Shown here: piece by piece, positions 18,860-27,967 of the stretch
How the letters are laid out: the number at the start of each line of letters is the position of its first letter
Position numbering within the stretch: the first letter of the stretch is position 1
Assembly: GCF_024360925.2 (NCBI RefSeq)
Contig: NZ_CP113517.1
Location: 4,072,001 to 4,136,000 of the forward strand
Length of the DNA: 64,000 nt
Source: Methylomonas rapida
GTDB taxonomy: Bacteria; Pseudomonadota; Gammaproteobacteria; Methylococcales; Methylomonadaceae
Direction of reading: 5' to 3'
Program-made: the position numbers and the translations under genes
Notes under the pieces: model-generated
Seen by the model: only the letters and a program-made list of their open reading frames with translations
Told to the model about the DNA's origin: nothing
The model's database searches: none

Positions 18860-20242
18860 TCAATGATAGGACAACGGCGAAATCGCCAATAAGCGTACAC
18901 CTTGCCGTCGATGGTAACCGATCAGCGGCATGATGCCTTGAGACAATAACGCATTGGCTTGAGCTTCGGTTAAAACCGTTTCGGTTCCCGGTTGCAAAAT
19001 TCGCTCGTCGTCCTTCGTAAAAGCAAAGCCTGGAATATCGGCAAAAAACAAGGCTTCTTGGGCATTTTCCGCCCGACACAATCGGATCAGGGCACGAGCG
19101 CAAAGAAAAGCCGGATTGCCCCATGACAGCTCATCGACGTGCGGCACGGCGGAACACTCTTCGAAGGCCAAGGTTTCCAAGGGGGCGCGCTTTTCGCCAT
19201 ACGGTAAACGCAACAAATAGCGCGGATAAGCGAGTATCACACTACCCGCGTTAATGCCCTGAACAAGATTCCTTTTTTCCGCCTGCCCTGCGGCGGGCAA
19301 AATGGCGTTTTCTATCAAAGAAGCGTCGGCAGCCGCCAAAAAATGCCCCCCACAGGCATTCGCCAATCGTCCACATAAACCGAGTAACTCAACATCGCTC
19401 TCGCCAGCCGAGAAACGATAATCGCCAATCAACAACACCTCCCGCTCGCCGTCGCCAGTCTGCAGATGTTGTAGCAGTTTTTGCCGCAAGCCCTGCCCTC
19501 CGCTTTGCACATCGGCCAATAATTCGGCCTGGCTTATATCGACCAAAAACACGCTTTGTTCATCCGCGAAATCTTCATTCAGCAAGCCAGCCGTCGCCCG
19601 CCACAGCGACTCTAGCGCCTGAAAACCGGGTTGCCGCAAAATGATGCGTAGATATTGACTTATCGTCGCGTCAATCAGACCGAGCAAGCGTTGATGACGC
19701 ACCTGGACGGTCGGGCTGATATGGGGCGAAACAATCCGTTCGATCAGACGATCGACGCTCTGGGCTTGCAGCATGGTTGATTCAGGTTTTCGACCAAGCA
19801 GGCGCTCCAACATTTCCGCTTCAGTTTCGTGAGGCTCCTGTGTTTCTAAAGCATCTTCCTTGCCGGCCTCATCGGCCGGCAAAAAAGCTTGGATTTTTGC
19901 CGCCGCCTTGTCGGCCGTGACCGGATTGCTCAATTCCCGTTTTAACGCCAACAAATCAGCGATTATTGGCACTTTTGGCAACCAAACATCGGGATGAAAA
20001 TCCTCCAGCGCTTGAAACCGCAATCTCAGCCCTGACTCCCATTCGAACGTTGGCTCGACTTGAGCCATGACCCGATCAAACTCATCCAGGGTAACCGGGA
20101 TGATTTTTCGCAGCCCTAACGGAACGCTCGTCCGGCCGGAGAAATTGCCTAAAACATAGATCCGATAACATCCATCGCTATTACGCTCATGGTCTTCGCC
20201 TGCCCGCTTAAAATCCACTGTAAAATCGATTCTGCCCGACAT
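18860..20242 (-). CDS. orphan fused TssB-TssC-like T6SS sheath protein
   Basis: A 460-residue protein combining both subunits of a contractile type VI sheath. The N-terminal ~110 residues match TssB/VipA: RIDFTVDFKRAG, YRIYVLGNFSGR, RKIIPVTLDEFDRVMA and LEDFHPDVWLPKVP. After a charged linker rich in Glu and Ala, the rest follows TssC/VipB: LLGLIDATISQYLRIIL, FQALESLWR, an ELLGLCGRLANACG stretch and YPRYLLRLPYGEKRAPLETLAFEE. ATG at 20242 is chosen because GGAGA lies five bases upstream. No Hcp, VgrG, ClpV or baseplate gene is nearby. Assignment is by motif; function of the fusion is unknown. Confidence 0.75.
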   Translation of the reverse strand: MSGRIDFTVDFKRAGEDHERNSDGCYRIYVLGNFSGRTSVPLGLRKIIPVTLDEFDRVMAQVEPTFEWESGLRLRFQALEDFHPDVWLPKVPIIADLLALKRELSNPVTADKAAAKIQAFLPADEAGKEDALETQEPHETEAEMLERLLGRKPESTMLQAQSVDRLIERIVSPHISPTVQVRHQRLLGLIDATISQYLRIILRQPGFQALESLWRATAGLLNEDFADEQSVFLVDISQAELLADVQSGGQGLRQKLLQHLQTGDGEREVLLIGDYRFSAGESDVELLGLCGRLANACGGHFLAAADASLIENAILPAAGQAEKRNLVQGINAGSVILAYPRYLLRLPYGEKRAPLETLAFEECSAVPHVDELSWGNPAFLCARALIRLCRAENAQEALFFADIPGFAFTKDDERILQPGTETVLTEAQANALLSQGIMPLIGYHRRQGVRLLAISPLSYH

Positions 20243-20406
20243 GATGTCTCCCTTGGCGTTCGTCATTTGGAATTGAAGACAGTATCAAACCCCAACGTTT
20301 CCAACAAGCTCGGCGTCTCGACCTGACTTATCCGCTTCCCCGGTAACGGCAGATGAGGCGTTTAATGCTAAAATTTCGCTTCCTTAATTACTGACTGCGC
20401 CGCACC

Positions 20407-21303
20407 ATGAATGCTCCTGCCGCACTTTACGAATCCTCCCTGCCACATTTGAAACTGCTCGGGCGCGGCAAGGTCCGCGACATGTACGAGATCGACGATC
20501 GCCATTTACTGATCGTCACCACTGACCGTATGTCGGCTTTTGATGTGATTTTGCCAGACCCGATTCCGGGTAAGGGCCGTGTATTGACTCGGGTGTCCAA
20601 CTTCTGGTTCGAAAAAATGCGGGATATTATCCCCAACCACTTGGCCGACGACCTGACGCTGGAACAAGTGGTGCCGGACGCCGAATTGCGGCGCCAGATC
20701 GAAGGCCGCGCCATCATCGTCAAACGCCTGAAACCGCTACCCGTTGAAGCCATCGTGCGGGGTTATCTGATCGGCTCGGGCTGGAAGGATTATCAAGCCA
20801 GCGGCTCTGTGTGCGGGATTCAACTACCGGCAGGCCTGCAACAGGCGCAACAACTACCGGAACCGATTTACACCCCTTCCAGCAAGGCCGAAGTCGGCGT
20901 ACATGATGAGAACATCAGCTTTGCCGACACGGCGGCATTGATGGGGCAGGACCTTGCCGAGCAGGTGCGCGACGCCAGCTTGAAGCTGTATACCACCGCA
21001 GCCGAATATGCCCGCCAGCGCGGCATCATCATCGCCGATACCAAGTTTGAGTTTGGCTTGGACGATGCCGGCAAACTGTATTTGATAGATGAAGCCTTAA
21101 CACCCGATTCCTCTCGTTTCTGGCCGGTCGAGCAGTATCAGGTCGGCATCAGTCCGCCCAGTTTTGACAAGCAATACCTGCGCGATTATCTGGAAACCCT
21201 GGATTGGAACAAAACGGCGCCCGGCCCGAAATTACCGGCCGAAGTGGCGCAAAAATGCGCGGAAAAATACCGGGAAGCCGAGCAAAAACTGACCGGCAAT
21301 TAA
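20407..21303 (+). CDS. purC: SAICAR synthase (phosphoribosylaminoimidazole-succinocarboxamide synthase)
   Basis: Joins aspartate to CAIR in purine synthesis. The 298-residue protein is of the longer type, with [15 protein letters not shown] (nucleotide loop), [24 protein letters not shown] and the end signature [15 protein letters not shown]. It is a single gene, transcribed away from the TssB-TssC-like gene, and ends at a strong bidirectional terminator. Confidence 0.96.
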   Translation: MNAPAALYESSLPHLKLLGRGKVRDMYEIDDRHLLIVTTDRMSAFDVILPDPIPGKGRVLTRVSNFWFEKMRDIIPNHLADDLTLEQVVPDAELRRQIEGRAIIVKRLKPLPVEAIVRGYLIGSGWKDYQASGSVCGIQLPAGLQQAQQLPEPIYTPSSKAEVGVHDENISFADTAALMGQDLAEQVRDASLKLYTTAAEYARQRGIIIADTKFEFGLDDAGKLYLIDEALTPDSSRFWPVEQYQVGISPPSFDKQYLRDYLETLDWNKTAPGPKLPAEVAQKCAEKYREAEQKLTGN

Positions 21304-21317
21304 ACTTTTCCTAACCC

Positions 21318-21360
21318 ATAAAAAAGGCCGCAGCGGTTTGAATCGCTGCGGCCTTTTTAT
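21318..21360. terminator. bidirectional terminator between purC and the glucan synthase gene
   Basis: A perfect GGCCGCAGCG/CGCTGCGGCC stem with an eight-base loop, flanked by A6 on the left and T5 on the right, so it can act for both convergent genes. Confidence 0.92.
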
Positions 21361-21377
21361 TTTGCTGGCGCTAAAGC

Positions 21378-24158
21378 TTACTCGTCGACATCCAGTTCTT
21401 CCGCCGCCAGTTTTTTACCCGGCAAATAATTAGGCGCCACGCTGATCAGAATGGTCAGGAAAGTTGCCATATACGGCACTGCCTGCACCGCCAACACCGC
21501 CACCCAGAGATGACCGCTAGTATTATTGAACTGCGGCTCCATACGCATCGCGACGATACCCGCAATCAACAAACTCAGCAGCAAAAGCTCCTGCCAAATC
21601 ACCAGCAAACCGGCAATCAACGGACCTTGCGCTTCGTATTTCGGCGTCCGCATGAAGGGCTTTCCGGACGTGAACAGGCCTTGCAAGGTCCCGCGTGCCA
21701 CCGTGTGCGTCAAGGACAAACCCGCCAAAGCCGCTCCCAAGGCTTGAAGGGTCGAACATGCCACCCGCGCCTTATAAAGCCACAAGCCACGCCCCACCTT
21801 GAACGCAAACAGGCCGATGGTCGGCAATAAAAAGGCATTGATCGGCAATTCACTGTGCAGCGGATTCAATACCAGCATCGTGGTCAGTATCAAGCTGGCG
21901 CCCGTGAACAATAAGGCCAGCGCATCGGAAAACCAGGGCAACCAACCGGCAACAAAGTAATAACGCTGGGCCGGAGTCAACGCAGACTTTTTGTTCGGCA
22001 AGAAATGACGCCAATGCTTTTTGATGATTTGCATCGCGCCATAAACCCAGCGGAAACGCTGCGTCATGTAGCCCGAGAACGTATCCGGCATCAAGCCGCG
22101 GCCGAACGATTCCTTGCAATAAACGGAATCGTAACCGGCTTCATACAGGCGCAATCCCAGCTCACTGTCTTCGCAAATACACCATTCGCCCCAGGGCCCG
22201 ACTTTTTCGAAGGCCGACTTGCGCACCATCGTCATCGTGCCGTGCTGAATGATGGCATTGTATTCGTTGCGCTGCACCATGCCGATGTTGAAGAAACCGG
22301 CGTATTCCCAATAGCACATGTCCTTGAAGGTGCTTTGATGGGCATCGCGATAATCCTGCGGCGATTGCACGAAGCCGACATTTTCTTGATCGAAATACGG
22401 CACCATGCATTTCAGCCAATCCGGCGACAGAATATAGTCGCTGTCGATGACCGCAATGATTTCGGCGTCTTCGGCGGTATTTTCCAAGGCATAGTTGATG
22501 GCGCCCGCCTTGTAACCCGGCCAATTATCCAGATGGAAAAAGCGGAACTTCGCCCCCAAACGATCGCAATCTTCTTGCACCGGCATCCAGACGGCAGGAT
22601 CCTTGGTGTTGTTATCCATCACCAACACTTCGTAGTTTGGATAATCCACCTTGGCCAGCGCATTCAAGGTCTTGCGCACCATTTCCGGCGGCTCGTTATG
22701 AATCGGCAAATGAATGGACACTTTCGGATATTTGAAATCGGGCGACGGGGTTAGCGGCTGAAAGGTGCGCCGGCCTTTTCGATGCCACAATACTTCCGCC
22801 AACTCCAGGCTTTCGGTCAGCAATACCAAAATCGCCATGGCCTGCATCATCAGCAAAATGCTCCAGAACACCACGGAAAAACTGGTCTGATACTGGGCCG
22901 CCGCGATAGAGGCCGACCAAAACAACACCGAAGCCGCCAGATTGGCCACGATGCCGAATAACAACTTGCCAGGCAGTTTCAGGCTTTTGCGCTTGAATAA
23001 AAACGCTGCCATCAAGATCATGCTCAGCAATGCCGCGCCGGTGGCAAAGTTGCGCCACATCGGGTTGGCGACCACTTCGCCCTCCATGGGAAACTTGGGC
23101 TGGCGATCGGCATTGAACAAACCCCAGTAAGCACCGGCCGTACCCTCGAGCTCGATTTTCCAGGGCTGATCAAAGGCCTCGATCACGTAATAAATGATGT
23201 TTTCCGCGGTCGCCCGGTTCAGGAAAGCCCGTAAAAACTTGGCTTCGTTGATCAGCGACGCGCTAGCCGCACCTCGCGGCGGCCCGTCTGAAGGCCAGCC
23301 TGTCTCGGTGATCACGATAGGTTTGTTAGGGTAGAGCTGTTGCAATTCATAAAAACGCTTGAACACATAGTCTACCGCGGCATCGCCCTCGGCCCCCTCG
23401 GGCAAATCGACAGGCACCCCCTCCCAATAGGGCAGGATGTGCACACCGATATAATCGACCTCAGCCACCAAAGCCGGATTGGCGGCCCAGATATCCCAGG
23501 TTTCCGAGGTACTGACCGGTTTCCAGGTATTTTTTTTGACTTCCCGGATATATTCAATCAACTGATTGGCTTTTTCCGCGACCTTGACCTTGACCTCGGC
23601 CTCGATCTTGTCTTTGATTTCCTGCTCGCTCAGCTGGCCTTTGTATTGCGCCCGAATCTGTTCCGAAATGGGGCCGGCCAATTTGGCGCGCACCCTGAGC
23701 AAGGACTCGTTGCCCACCAATGTACGCAGGATGGTCTTGGGGTAATTATTGGTCAGATTGATCAGGCTCTGGATTTCCCGGCGATTTTTTTCTTCGAACT
23801 TTTGCCTGTCTTGCTCGGTAATGTCGTCGTCAAATAAATCTATCCAGGCCCCCATCGCCAAATTGATGCGATTTTGCGCCGCAAGCTCGGGAACGACTTC
23901 CATGCCCTCGGTAGAGGTATAGGTTCTGATCGAGTGGACTTTGTCAGCCAACAGTTCCAAATCTTCTTGAACTTGCGCGGGCGTCGGATAGTTTTTCTTT
24001 TCTGGATTAAAGTCTTTGCGGGTCCCGTTATACGTCACCCCCATCATCGTACTGCTCCAGGACGGCAAATGCAGCGGGTTGTTGATGTAGGACCAGATGG
24101 CAACGTTGACCGCCACCAGAAAAACCACGGTGAATAAAGTAGCTAGTTTTGCTTTCAT
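21378..24158 (-). CDS. bifunctional GH17-GT2 beta-glucan synthase (NdvB-like)
   Basis: A 926-residue membrane protein. After one N-terminal helix comes a periplasmic GH17 domain (about residues 40-350) with ITETGWPSDG (catalytic Glu). Then follow membrane helices, a cytosolic GT2 domain (about 470-720) with IHNEPPEM, DNNTKDP, AVIDSDYIL, ICEDSELG and the QRFRW processive-synthase motif, and more helices. This matches synthases whose GH17 part acts as a beta-1,3 transglycosylase on the glucan made by the GT2 part, as in cyclic-glucan producers. A TTG nine bases upstream (24167) is an alternative start. It is a stand-alone gene. Confidence 0.88.
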   Translation of the reverse strand: MKAKLATLFTVVFLVAVNVAIWSYINNPLHLPSWSSTMMGVTYNGTRKDFNPEKKNYPTPAQVQEDLELLADKVHSIRTYTSTEGMEVVPELAAQNRINLAMGAWIDLFDDDITEQDRQKFEEKNRREIQSLINLTNNYPKTILRTLVGNESLLRVRAKLAGPISEQIRAQYKGQLSEQEIKDKIEAEVKVKVAEKANQLIEYIREVKKNTWKPVSTSETWDIWAANPALVAEVDYIGVHILPYWEGVPVDLPEGAEGDAAVDYVFKRFYELQQLYPNKPIVITETGWPSDGPPRGAASASLINEAKFLRAFLNRATAENIIYYVIEAFDQPWKIELEGTAGAYWGLFNADRQPKFPMEGEVVANPMWRNFATGAALLSMILMAAFLFKRKSLKLPGKLLFGIVANLAASVLFWSASIAAAQYQTSFSVVFWSILLMMQAMAILVLLTESLELAEVLWHRKGRRTFQPLTPSPDFKYPKVSIHLPIHNEPPEMVRKTLNALAKVDYPNYEVLVMDNNTKDPAVWMPVQEDCDRLGAKFRFFHLDNWPGYKAGAINYALENTAEDAEIIAVIDSDYILSPDWLKCMVPYFDQENVGFVQSPQDYRDAHQSTFKDMCYWEYAGFFNIGMVQRNEYNAIIQHGTMTMVRKSAFEKVGPWGEWCICEDSELGLRLYEAGYDSVYCKESFGRGLMPDTFSGYMTQRFRWVYGAMQIIKKHWRHFLPNKKSALTPAQRYYFVAGWLPWFSDALALLFTGASLILTTMLVLNPLHSELPINAFLLPTIGLFAFKVGRGLWLYKARVACSTLQALGAALAGLSLTHTVARGTLQGLFTSGKPFMRTPKYEAQGPLIAGLLVIWQELLLLSLLIAGIVAMRMEPQFNNTSGHLWVAVLAVQAVPYMATFLTILISVAPNYLPGKKLAAEELDVDE

Positions 24159-24286
24159 TTCGAGCAAGACACTCCAGATCAGGAAGAGGCGAGATTAAAG
24201 AAGATACTTAAAATTGATCGACAATAACTGTAGTCGATGTTCATGTTGTCGTTAATAATTTGGCGCCGCGGCTAACCGGCGGCTAT

Positions 24287-24382
24287 AAAAAACCCCGCGC
24301 GGCGAGCCCAAAGCAACTGGCAAATCGAACTTCAAGAGCCCTAATTTGCTATGGCTTGCTTAGACCAAGCTTAAGCGGGGTT
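24287..24382 (-). ncRNA. structured element ending in a terminator, downstream of small winged-helix gene
   Basis: On the minus strand AAACCCCGC (24374-24382) pairs with GCGGGGTTTTTT (24287-24297), ending in a T run. The about 75-base interior has further pairing arms (AGCAAGCCATAGCAAAT against ATTTGCCAGTTGCT). It may be an elaborate terminator of the winged-helix gene or a small RNA released from its 3' end. Seen directly as complementarity; the RNA is inferred. Confidence 0.4.
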
Positions 24383-24395
24383 TGGTAAGAAAAAC

Positions 24396-24593
24396 TTATT
24401 TCAAGGACAAGGTTTCGGCACGACCACTCGTTTCGACGCTCAACTTGTCTTCTTTCAGCAACCACCCAATCGCACGCTGGACTTCATTTTTACCCAGCCC
24501 AGTCTCGGTGGTAATCTTAGTGACGCTGGCTTCACCATTTTGATCCAGGTAATGCCAGATTTTACCGGCAGCTTCACCAATTACATCTCTCAT
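24396..24593 (-). CDS. small winged-helix-turn-helix protein (DUF2582-like)
   Basis: A 65-residue protein whose sequence fits a compact winged helix: GEAAGKIWHYLDQNGEAS, VTKITTETGLGKNEVQRAIGWLLKEDKL and a short wing. It resembles the DUF2582 family, whose members are thought to bind DNA but have no clear function. It follows minE on the same strand after an 80-base gap and is followed by the structured element at 24287. Confidence 0.75.
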   Translation of the reverse strand: MRDVIGEAAGKIWHYLDQNGEASVTKITTETGLGKNEVQRAIGWLLKEDKLSVETSGRAETLSLK

Positions 24594-24672
24594 TTCAACA
24601 CCTCACATTTCAGCAAAAAAACCTTTTTCAGCCTACAGTCGCTTTGGCATGTCGTCGTCTTGTAACCGCGGT

Positions 24673-24930
24673 TTACCGGTCTTCTGGCAACACAATGTTC
24701 AATTCAAGTGTTTCCTGATTACCATCTTGTTCAAAATTGACCGTAATGGCATCTTGGCCCACGTTAACGTATTTTTGAATGACTGCCAAGAGCTCTTGCT
24801 GTAACTGCGGAAGATAGGACGGTTGGTTTCGCGACGCGCGTTCGTGCGCCACCAGAATCTGCAACCGTTCCTTCGCCAACGAGGCGGAACTGGGTTTCGA
24901 TGACCTGAAATAATCCAAGAGACTCATCAC
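24673..24930 (-). CDS. minE: cell division topological specificity factor MinE
   Basis: Drives pole-to-pole oscillation of MinCD by stimulating MinD ATPase. The 85-residue protein opens with SLLDYFRSSKPSSASLAKERLQILVAHER, covering the membrane-binding helix and MinD-contact region, followed by the dimerisation part (LPQLQQELLAVIQKYV). Its start overlaps the last four bases of minD. Confidence 0.95.
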   Translation of the reverse strand: MMSLLDYFRSSKPSSASLAKERLQILVAHERASRNQPSYLPQLQQELLAVIQKYVNVGQDAITVNFEQDGNQETLELNIVLPEDR

Positions 24931-25739
24931 TTACTCCCGAATAACTTGCTAAACAAGCCTTTCTTCTCTTCCTCAATGAAACGGTGAGGTTTATTCTCAC
25001 CTAAATAGCGCGCGACGATGTCTTGATAAGCTTGACCCGCATCGCTTTGCTCGTCCAAGATAACCGGCGTTCCCGAGTTGGATGCATTCAAGACCGATTT
25101 TGACTCCGGAATCACCCCCAACAAATGTAGCGACAAAATTTCCTGGACATCGTCCACGCTCAGCATTTCTCCGAGCTTCACTCGATCAGGCGAGTAGCGC
25201 GTCAATAGCAAATATTCCTTAATCGGTTCTTCGCCTCTTTCGGCGCGGCGCGATTTACTGGCCAATATGCCCAACATGCGATCGGAATCACGCACCGAGG
25301 ACACTTCCGGATTGGTCACGACAAAGGCGTCGTCGGCAAAATACATGGCTAAGGTAGCACCACGCTCGATGCCGGCCGGCGAGTCGCAAACGATGTATTT
25401 AAAATCTTTTGCCAATTCTTCGAGGATTTTGCCCACGCCTTCGGTGGTCAGCGCATCTTTGTCGCGGGTTTGCGAAGCGGGCAATATATAAAGTTGATCG
25501 CAACGTTTGTCCTTGATCAATGCCTGCTTCAGGGTCGCCTCGTTATTGATGACGTTAACCAAATCATAGACGACTCGACGCTCGCAACCCATGATCAAAT
25601 CAAGATTACGTAAACCCACATCAAAATCGATAACCGCGGTTTTATGGCCTCTCTTTGCCAGGCCCATTGCGATAGCCGCGCTGGTTGTGGTCTTACCCAC
25701 GCCACCTTTTCCTGACGTTACGACGATTATTCTGGCCAA
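24927..25739 (-). CDS. minD: septum site-determining protein MinD
   Basis: Membrane-associated ATPase that recruits MinC to the poles. The 270-residue protein has the deviant Walker A KGGVGKTT, VIDFDVGLRNLD, SPAGIERGA and a C-terminal amphipathic membrane-targeting helix (KKGLFSKLFG). Translation apparently begins at TTG (25739) with GGAGG about nine bases upstream, an unusual but well-supported start. It lies between minC and minE. Confidence 0.96.
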   Translation of the reverse strand: MARIIVVTSGKGGVGKTTTSAAIAMGLAKRGHKTAVIDFDVGLRNLDLIMGCERRVVYDLVNVINNEATLKQALIKDKRCDQLYILPASQTRDKDALTTEGVGKILEELAKDFKYIVCDSPAGIERGATLAMYFADDAFVVTNPEVSSVRDSDRMLGILASKSRRAERGEEPIKEYLLLTRYSPDRVKLGEMLSVDDVQEILSLHLLGVIPESKSVLNASNSGTPVILDEQSDAGQAYQDIVARYLGENKPHRFIEEEKKGLFSKLFGSK

Positions 25740-25760
25740 AGTTGTTCCTCCGAGAAAAGC

Positions 25761-26501
25761 TTAAATATCTTTAATAATAAGTGTTTGATTATCCAAACTG
25801 ATTTGGACTGGCTTATGCGCTGTTTCCGGGCTTAAATCATCGCTGAGTTGATAAATGCCTGCAATTGAAATCAACTCAGCCTGCAGGTCAGAACAAAAAA
25901 TCCGGCTCTCGACATTGCCCAAAACTCCGGCCAACGCCCGTCCCCGCAACGTGCCATAAACATGTATGTTGCCTTCGGCCATGATTTCAGCGCCTGCGCT
26001 GACGGTAGCCGTTACGATCAAATCGCCTTTGGCATAAACGCGTTGCCCGGAACGAACGGGTTGCGTAATCAATTTGTTTTCGACGAGGGGCTCTGATTGC
26101 TTTATTTCTTCCGCATCAGGCACTGGCAATGTTTTGGGTGCCGGTTTTTCAGGCATCGCGCTATTGACGCCATGCATGGAAAGAACCGGAAGATTCAGCG
26201 CCAAAGTGTCTTGATTCTGTTTTTCCGTTCCGCCACGAATTCCGATCGGCATGAATGCTTGCTTACGCACCAGCGCAATCAAGGCAGGAACATTGATATC
26301 CAGGTTTTGGTTGTTGAGCTTCTGCAAATCGATCAGCAACGGCGAATTCCTGAAGAAATCCGGCGCTTGCGCGACTTTCTCGAGCAGCTGTTGCTGAATT
26401 TGCTCGACATCATTACTGTTCAACAATAGCACCGGCACAGTCAATGACGTGCTTTTAAACTCTAGAACGACTTTTTGCAAGGAAGGGGCCTCGGTTGACA
26501 T
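25761..26501 (-). CDS. minC: septum site-determining protein MinC
   Basis: Inhibits FtsZ polymerisation away from midcell. The 246-residue protein has the N-terminal FtsZ-binding domain (VVLEFKSTSLTVPVLLL) and the C-terminal beta-helix with RSGQRVYAKGDLIVTATVSAGAEIMAEGNIHVYG-type repeats and FCSDLQAELISIAG. It is the first gene of minCDE; minD follows after 21 bases. Confidence 0.95.
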   Translation of the reverse strand: MSTEAPSLQKVVLEFKSTSLTVPVLLLNSNDVEQIQQQLLEKVAQAPDFFRNSPLLIDLQKLNNQNLDINVPALIALVRKQAFMPIGIRGGTEKQNQDTLALNLPVLSMHGVNSAMPEKPAPKTLPVPDAEEIKQSEPLVENKLITQPVRSGQRVYAKGDLIVTATVSAGAEIMAEGNIHVYGTLRGRALAGVLGNVESRIFCSDLQAELISIAGIYQLSDDLSPETAHKPVQISLDNQTLIIKDI

Positions 26502-26576
26502 AGAGTTTTCAAACAGAACCAGCTATTTTAACGTGGCAAATACTATCATTTTCCACCAGGAAAAGCATATAGACAG

Positions 26577-27935
26577 TTAGAGCAGGAACAGGGTTGCCAA
26601 GCCCAAAAACGCCATGAAGCCGACCACATCGGTCACCGTCGTCAGCAGCACCCCGCCCGCCAATGCAGGGTCTATCCCCATGCGATCCAAGGCGACCGGA
26701 ATAGCCACGCCCGAAAGGGCGGCGCAGACCAAATTGATCATCATCGCGGCACCTAGTAAAAAGCCCAAATGCACGTCGTGAAACCAGAACGCCGCGACAC
26801 TGGCCACGACCACCGACCATATCAAACCATTCACCAGGCCTACGGAAATTTCCTTGAAAAACAGACTCACCGTGTTGCCGGCCGAAACTTGCCGCAATGC
26901 CAAGCCCCGTATCACCAGGGTCAGGGTTTGACTACCAGCTATCCCTCCCATGCTGGCGACGATAGGCATCAACACGGCCAGCGCCACGATTTGCTGAATC
27001 GCATCTTCAAACAAGTCGATGACCCAGGCGGCCAGAAACGCCGTCAACAAATTGATGCCCAACCAAACGGCGCGCCGTTTGGCGCTCGTCATGACCGGCG
27101 CAAACATATCGTGTTCTTCGGTCAAACCAGCCATTCCCATCAGGGAATGCTCGGCCTCGGCTCGGATGACGGGCACCACGTCATCTACCGTAATGAGACC
27201 GATCACTTTTCCATCGTCCGCCAATACAGGTACCGACAGTAATTTACGCTGTTCGAACAACACCGCCACATCGCGAGTAGGCATGCGGTAGGAAATGGTT
27301 GTAGCCTTGGCATCCATCACTTCCGCCACTTTCTTGTGCGGATCGTGAGACAAAAACTGGCTGAGCGGTAATAGGCCTTGAAATTGCTCTTTACGATCGA
27401 CGACGATCAAGCTATCGATCGTGGCTGGAATTTTGCCCCGCAGCCTGAGGTAGCGCGCGGCCACATCCAGGGTCACATCGCCCCGCACTGTCAATAACTC
27501 TTGCGACATCATGCCGCCGGCCGTATGTTCGTCATAACGTAACGATTGCTCGAATTGGGCGCGATTATTCGTACCGATCGTCTCAATCACTTGCGACAAT
27601 AAGGGTTCGGGTAACACATGCAATAAGTCGACCATTTTATCCGAACCCAAATTCTCGCTCGCCGCGATGAGGTCCTTTCTGTCGGTGATTTTCAACAGAA
27701 AACTGCCCACATCGACGTTGACTTCGACCAATATCGTACCCATTACGCTGGGCGGAATCACCGACCAAATCTTGGTCCGCTGCTCCGGCCCCAAGGATTC
27801 CAGGACATGCGCGGTCTCGGCGGGATAGAGCGAGCGCACGAAATCTCTAACCGCGACTTGAGAACCTTTAGCCAGCACTTCGATTGCCCTGTCGACGAGT
27901 TGCTTACTGTTTTCTTGTTGTAAAGTTGACGTCAT
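26577..27935 (-). CDS. mgtE: magnesium transporter MgtE
   Basis: Channel-like Mg2+ importer of the inner membrane. The 452 residues follow the MgtE plan: N-terminal helical domain (AETAHVLESLGPEQR), two CBS domains (around 140-260, with the TAGGMMSQELLTV start and LITVDDVVPVI) and a five-helix membrane domain with PIVASMGGIAGSQTLTLVIRGLA and the pore stretch at the C-terminus. It lies between rapZ and minC on the same strand with gaps of 32 and 75 bases. Confidence 0.94.
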   Translation of the reverse strand: MTSTLQQENSKQLVDRAIEVLAKGSQVAVRDFVRSLYPAETAHVLESLGPEQRTKIWSVIPPSVMGTILVEVNVDVGSFLLKITDRKDLIAASENLGSDKMVDLLHVLPEPLLSQVIETIGTNNRAQFEQSLRYDEHTAGGMMSQELLTVRGDVTLDVAARYLRLRGKIPATIDSLIVVDRKEQFQGLLPLSQFLSHDPHKKVAEVMDAKATTISYRMPTRDVAVLFEQRKLLSVPVLADDGKVIGLITVDDVVPVIRAEAEHSLMGMAGLTEEHDMFAPVMTSAKRRAVWLGINLLTAFLAAWVIDLFEDAIQQIVALAVLMPIVASMGGIAGSQTLTLVIRGLALRQVSAGNTVSLFFKEISVGLVNGLIWSVVVASVAAFWFHDVHLGFLLGAAMMINLVCAALSGVAIPVALDRMGIDPALAGGVLLTTVTDVVGFMAFLGLATLFLL

Positions 27936-27967
27936 AGAAAATTAGAAATAGATGGCTCAAGCGCCAA

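Noticed and set aside
27936..27967. Mg2+ riboswitch upstream of mgtE
   Set aside because: The gap to rapZ is only 32 bases, too short for an M-box leader.
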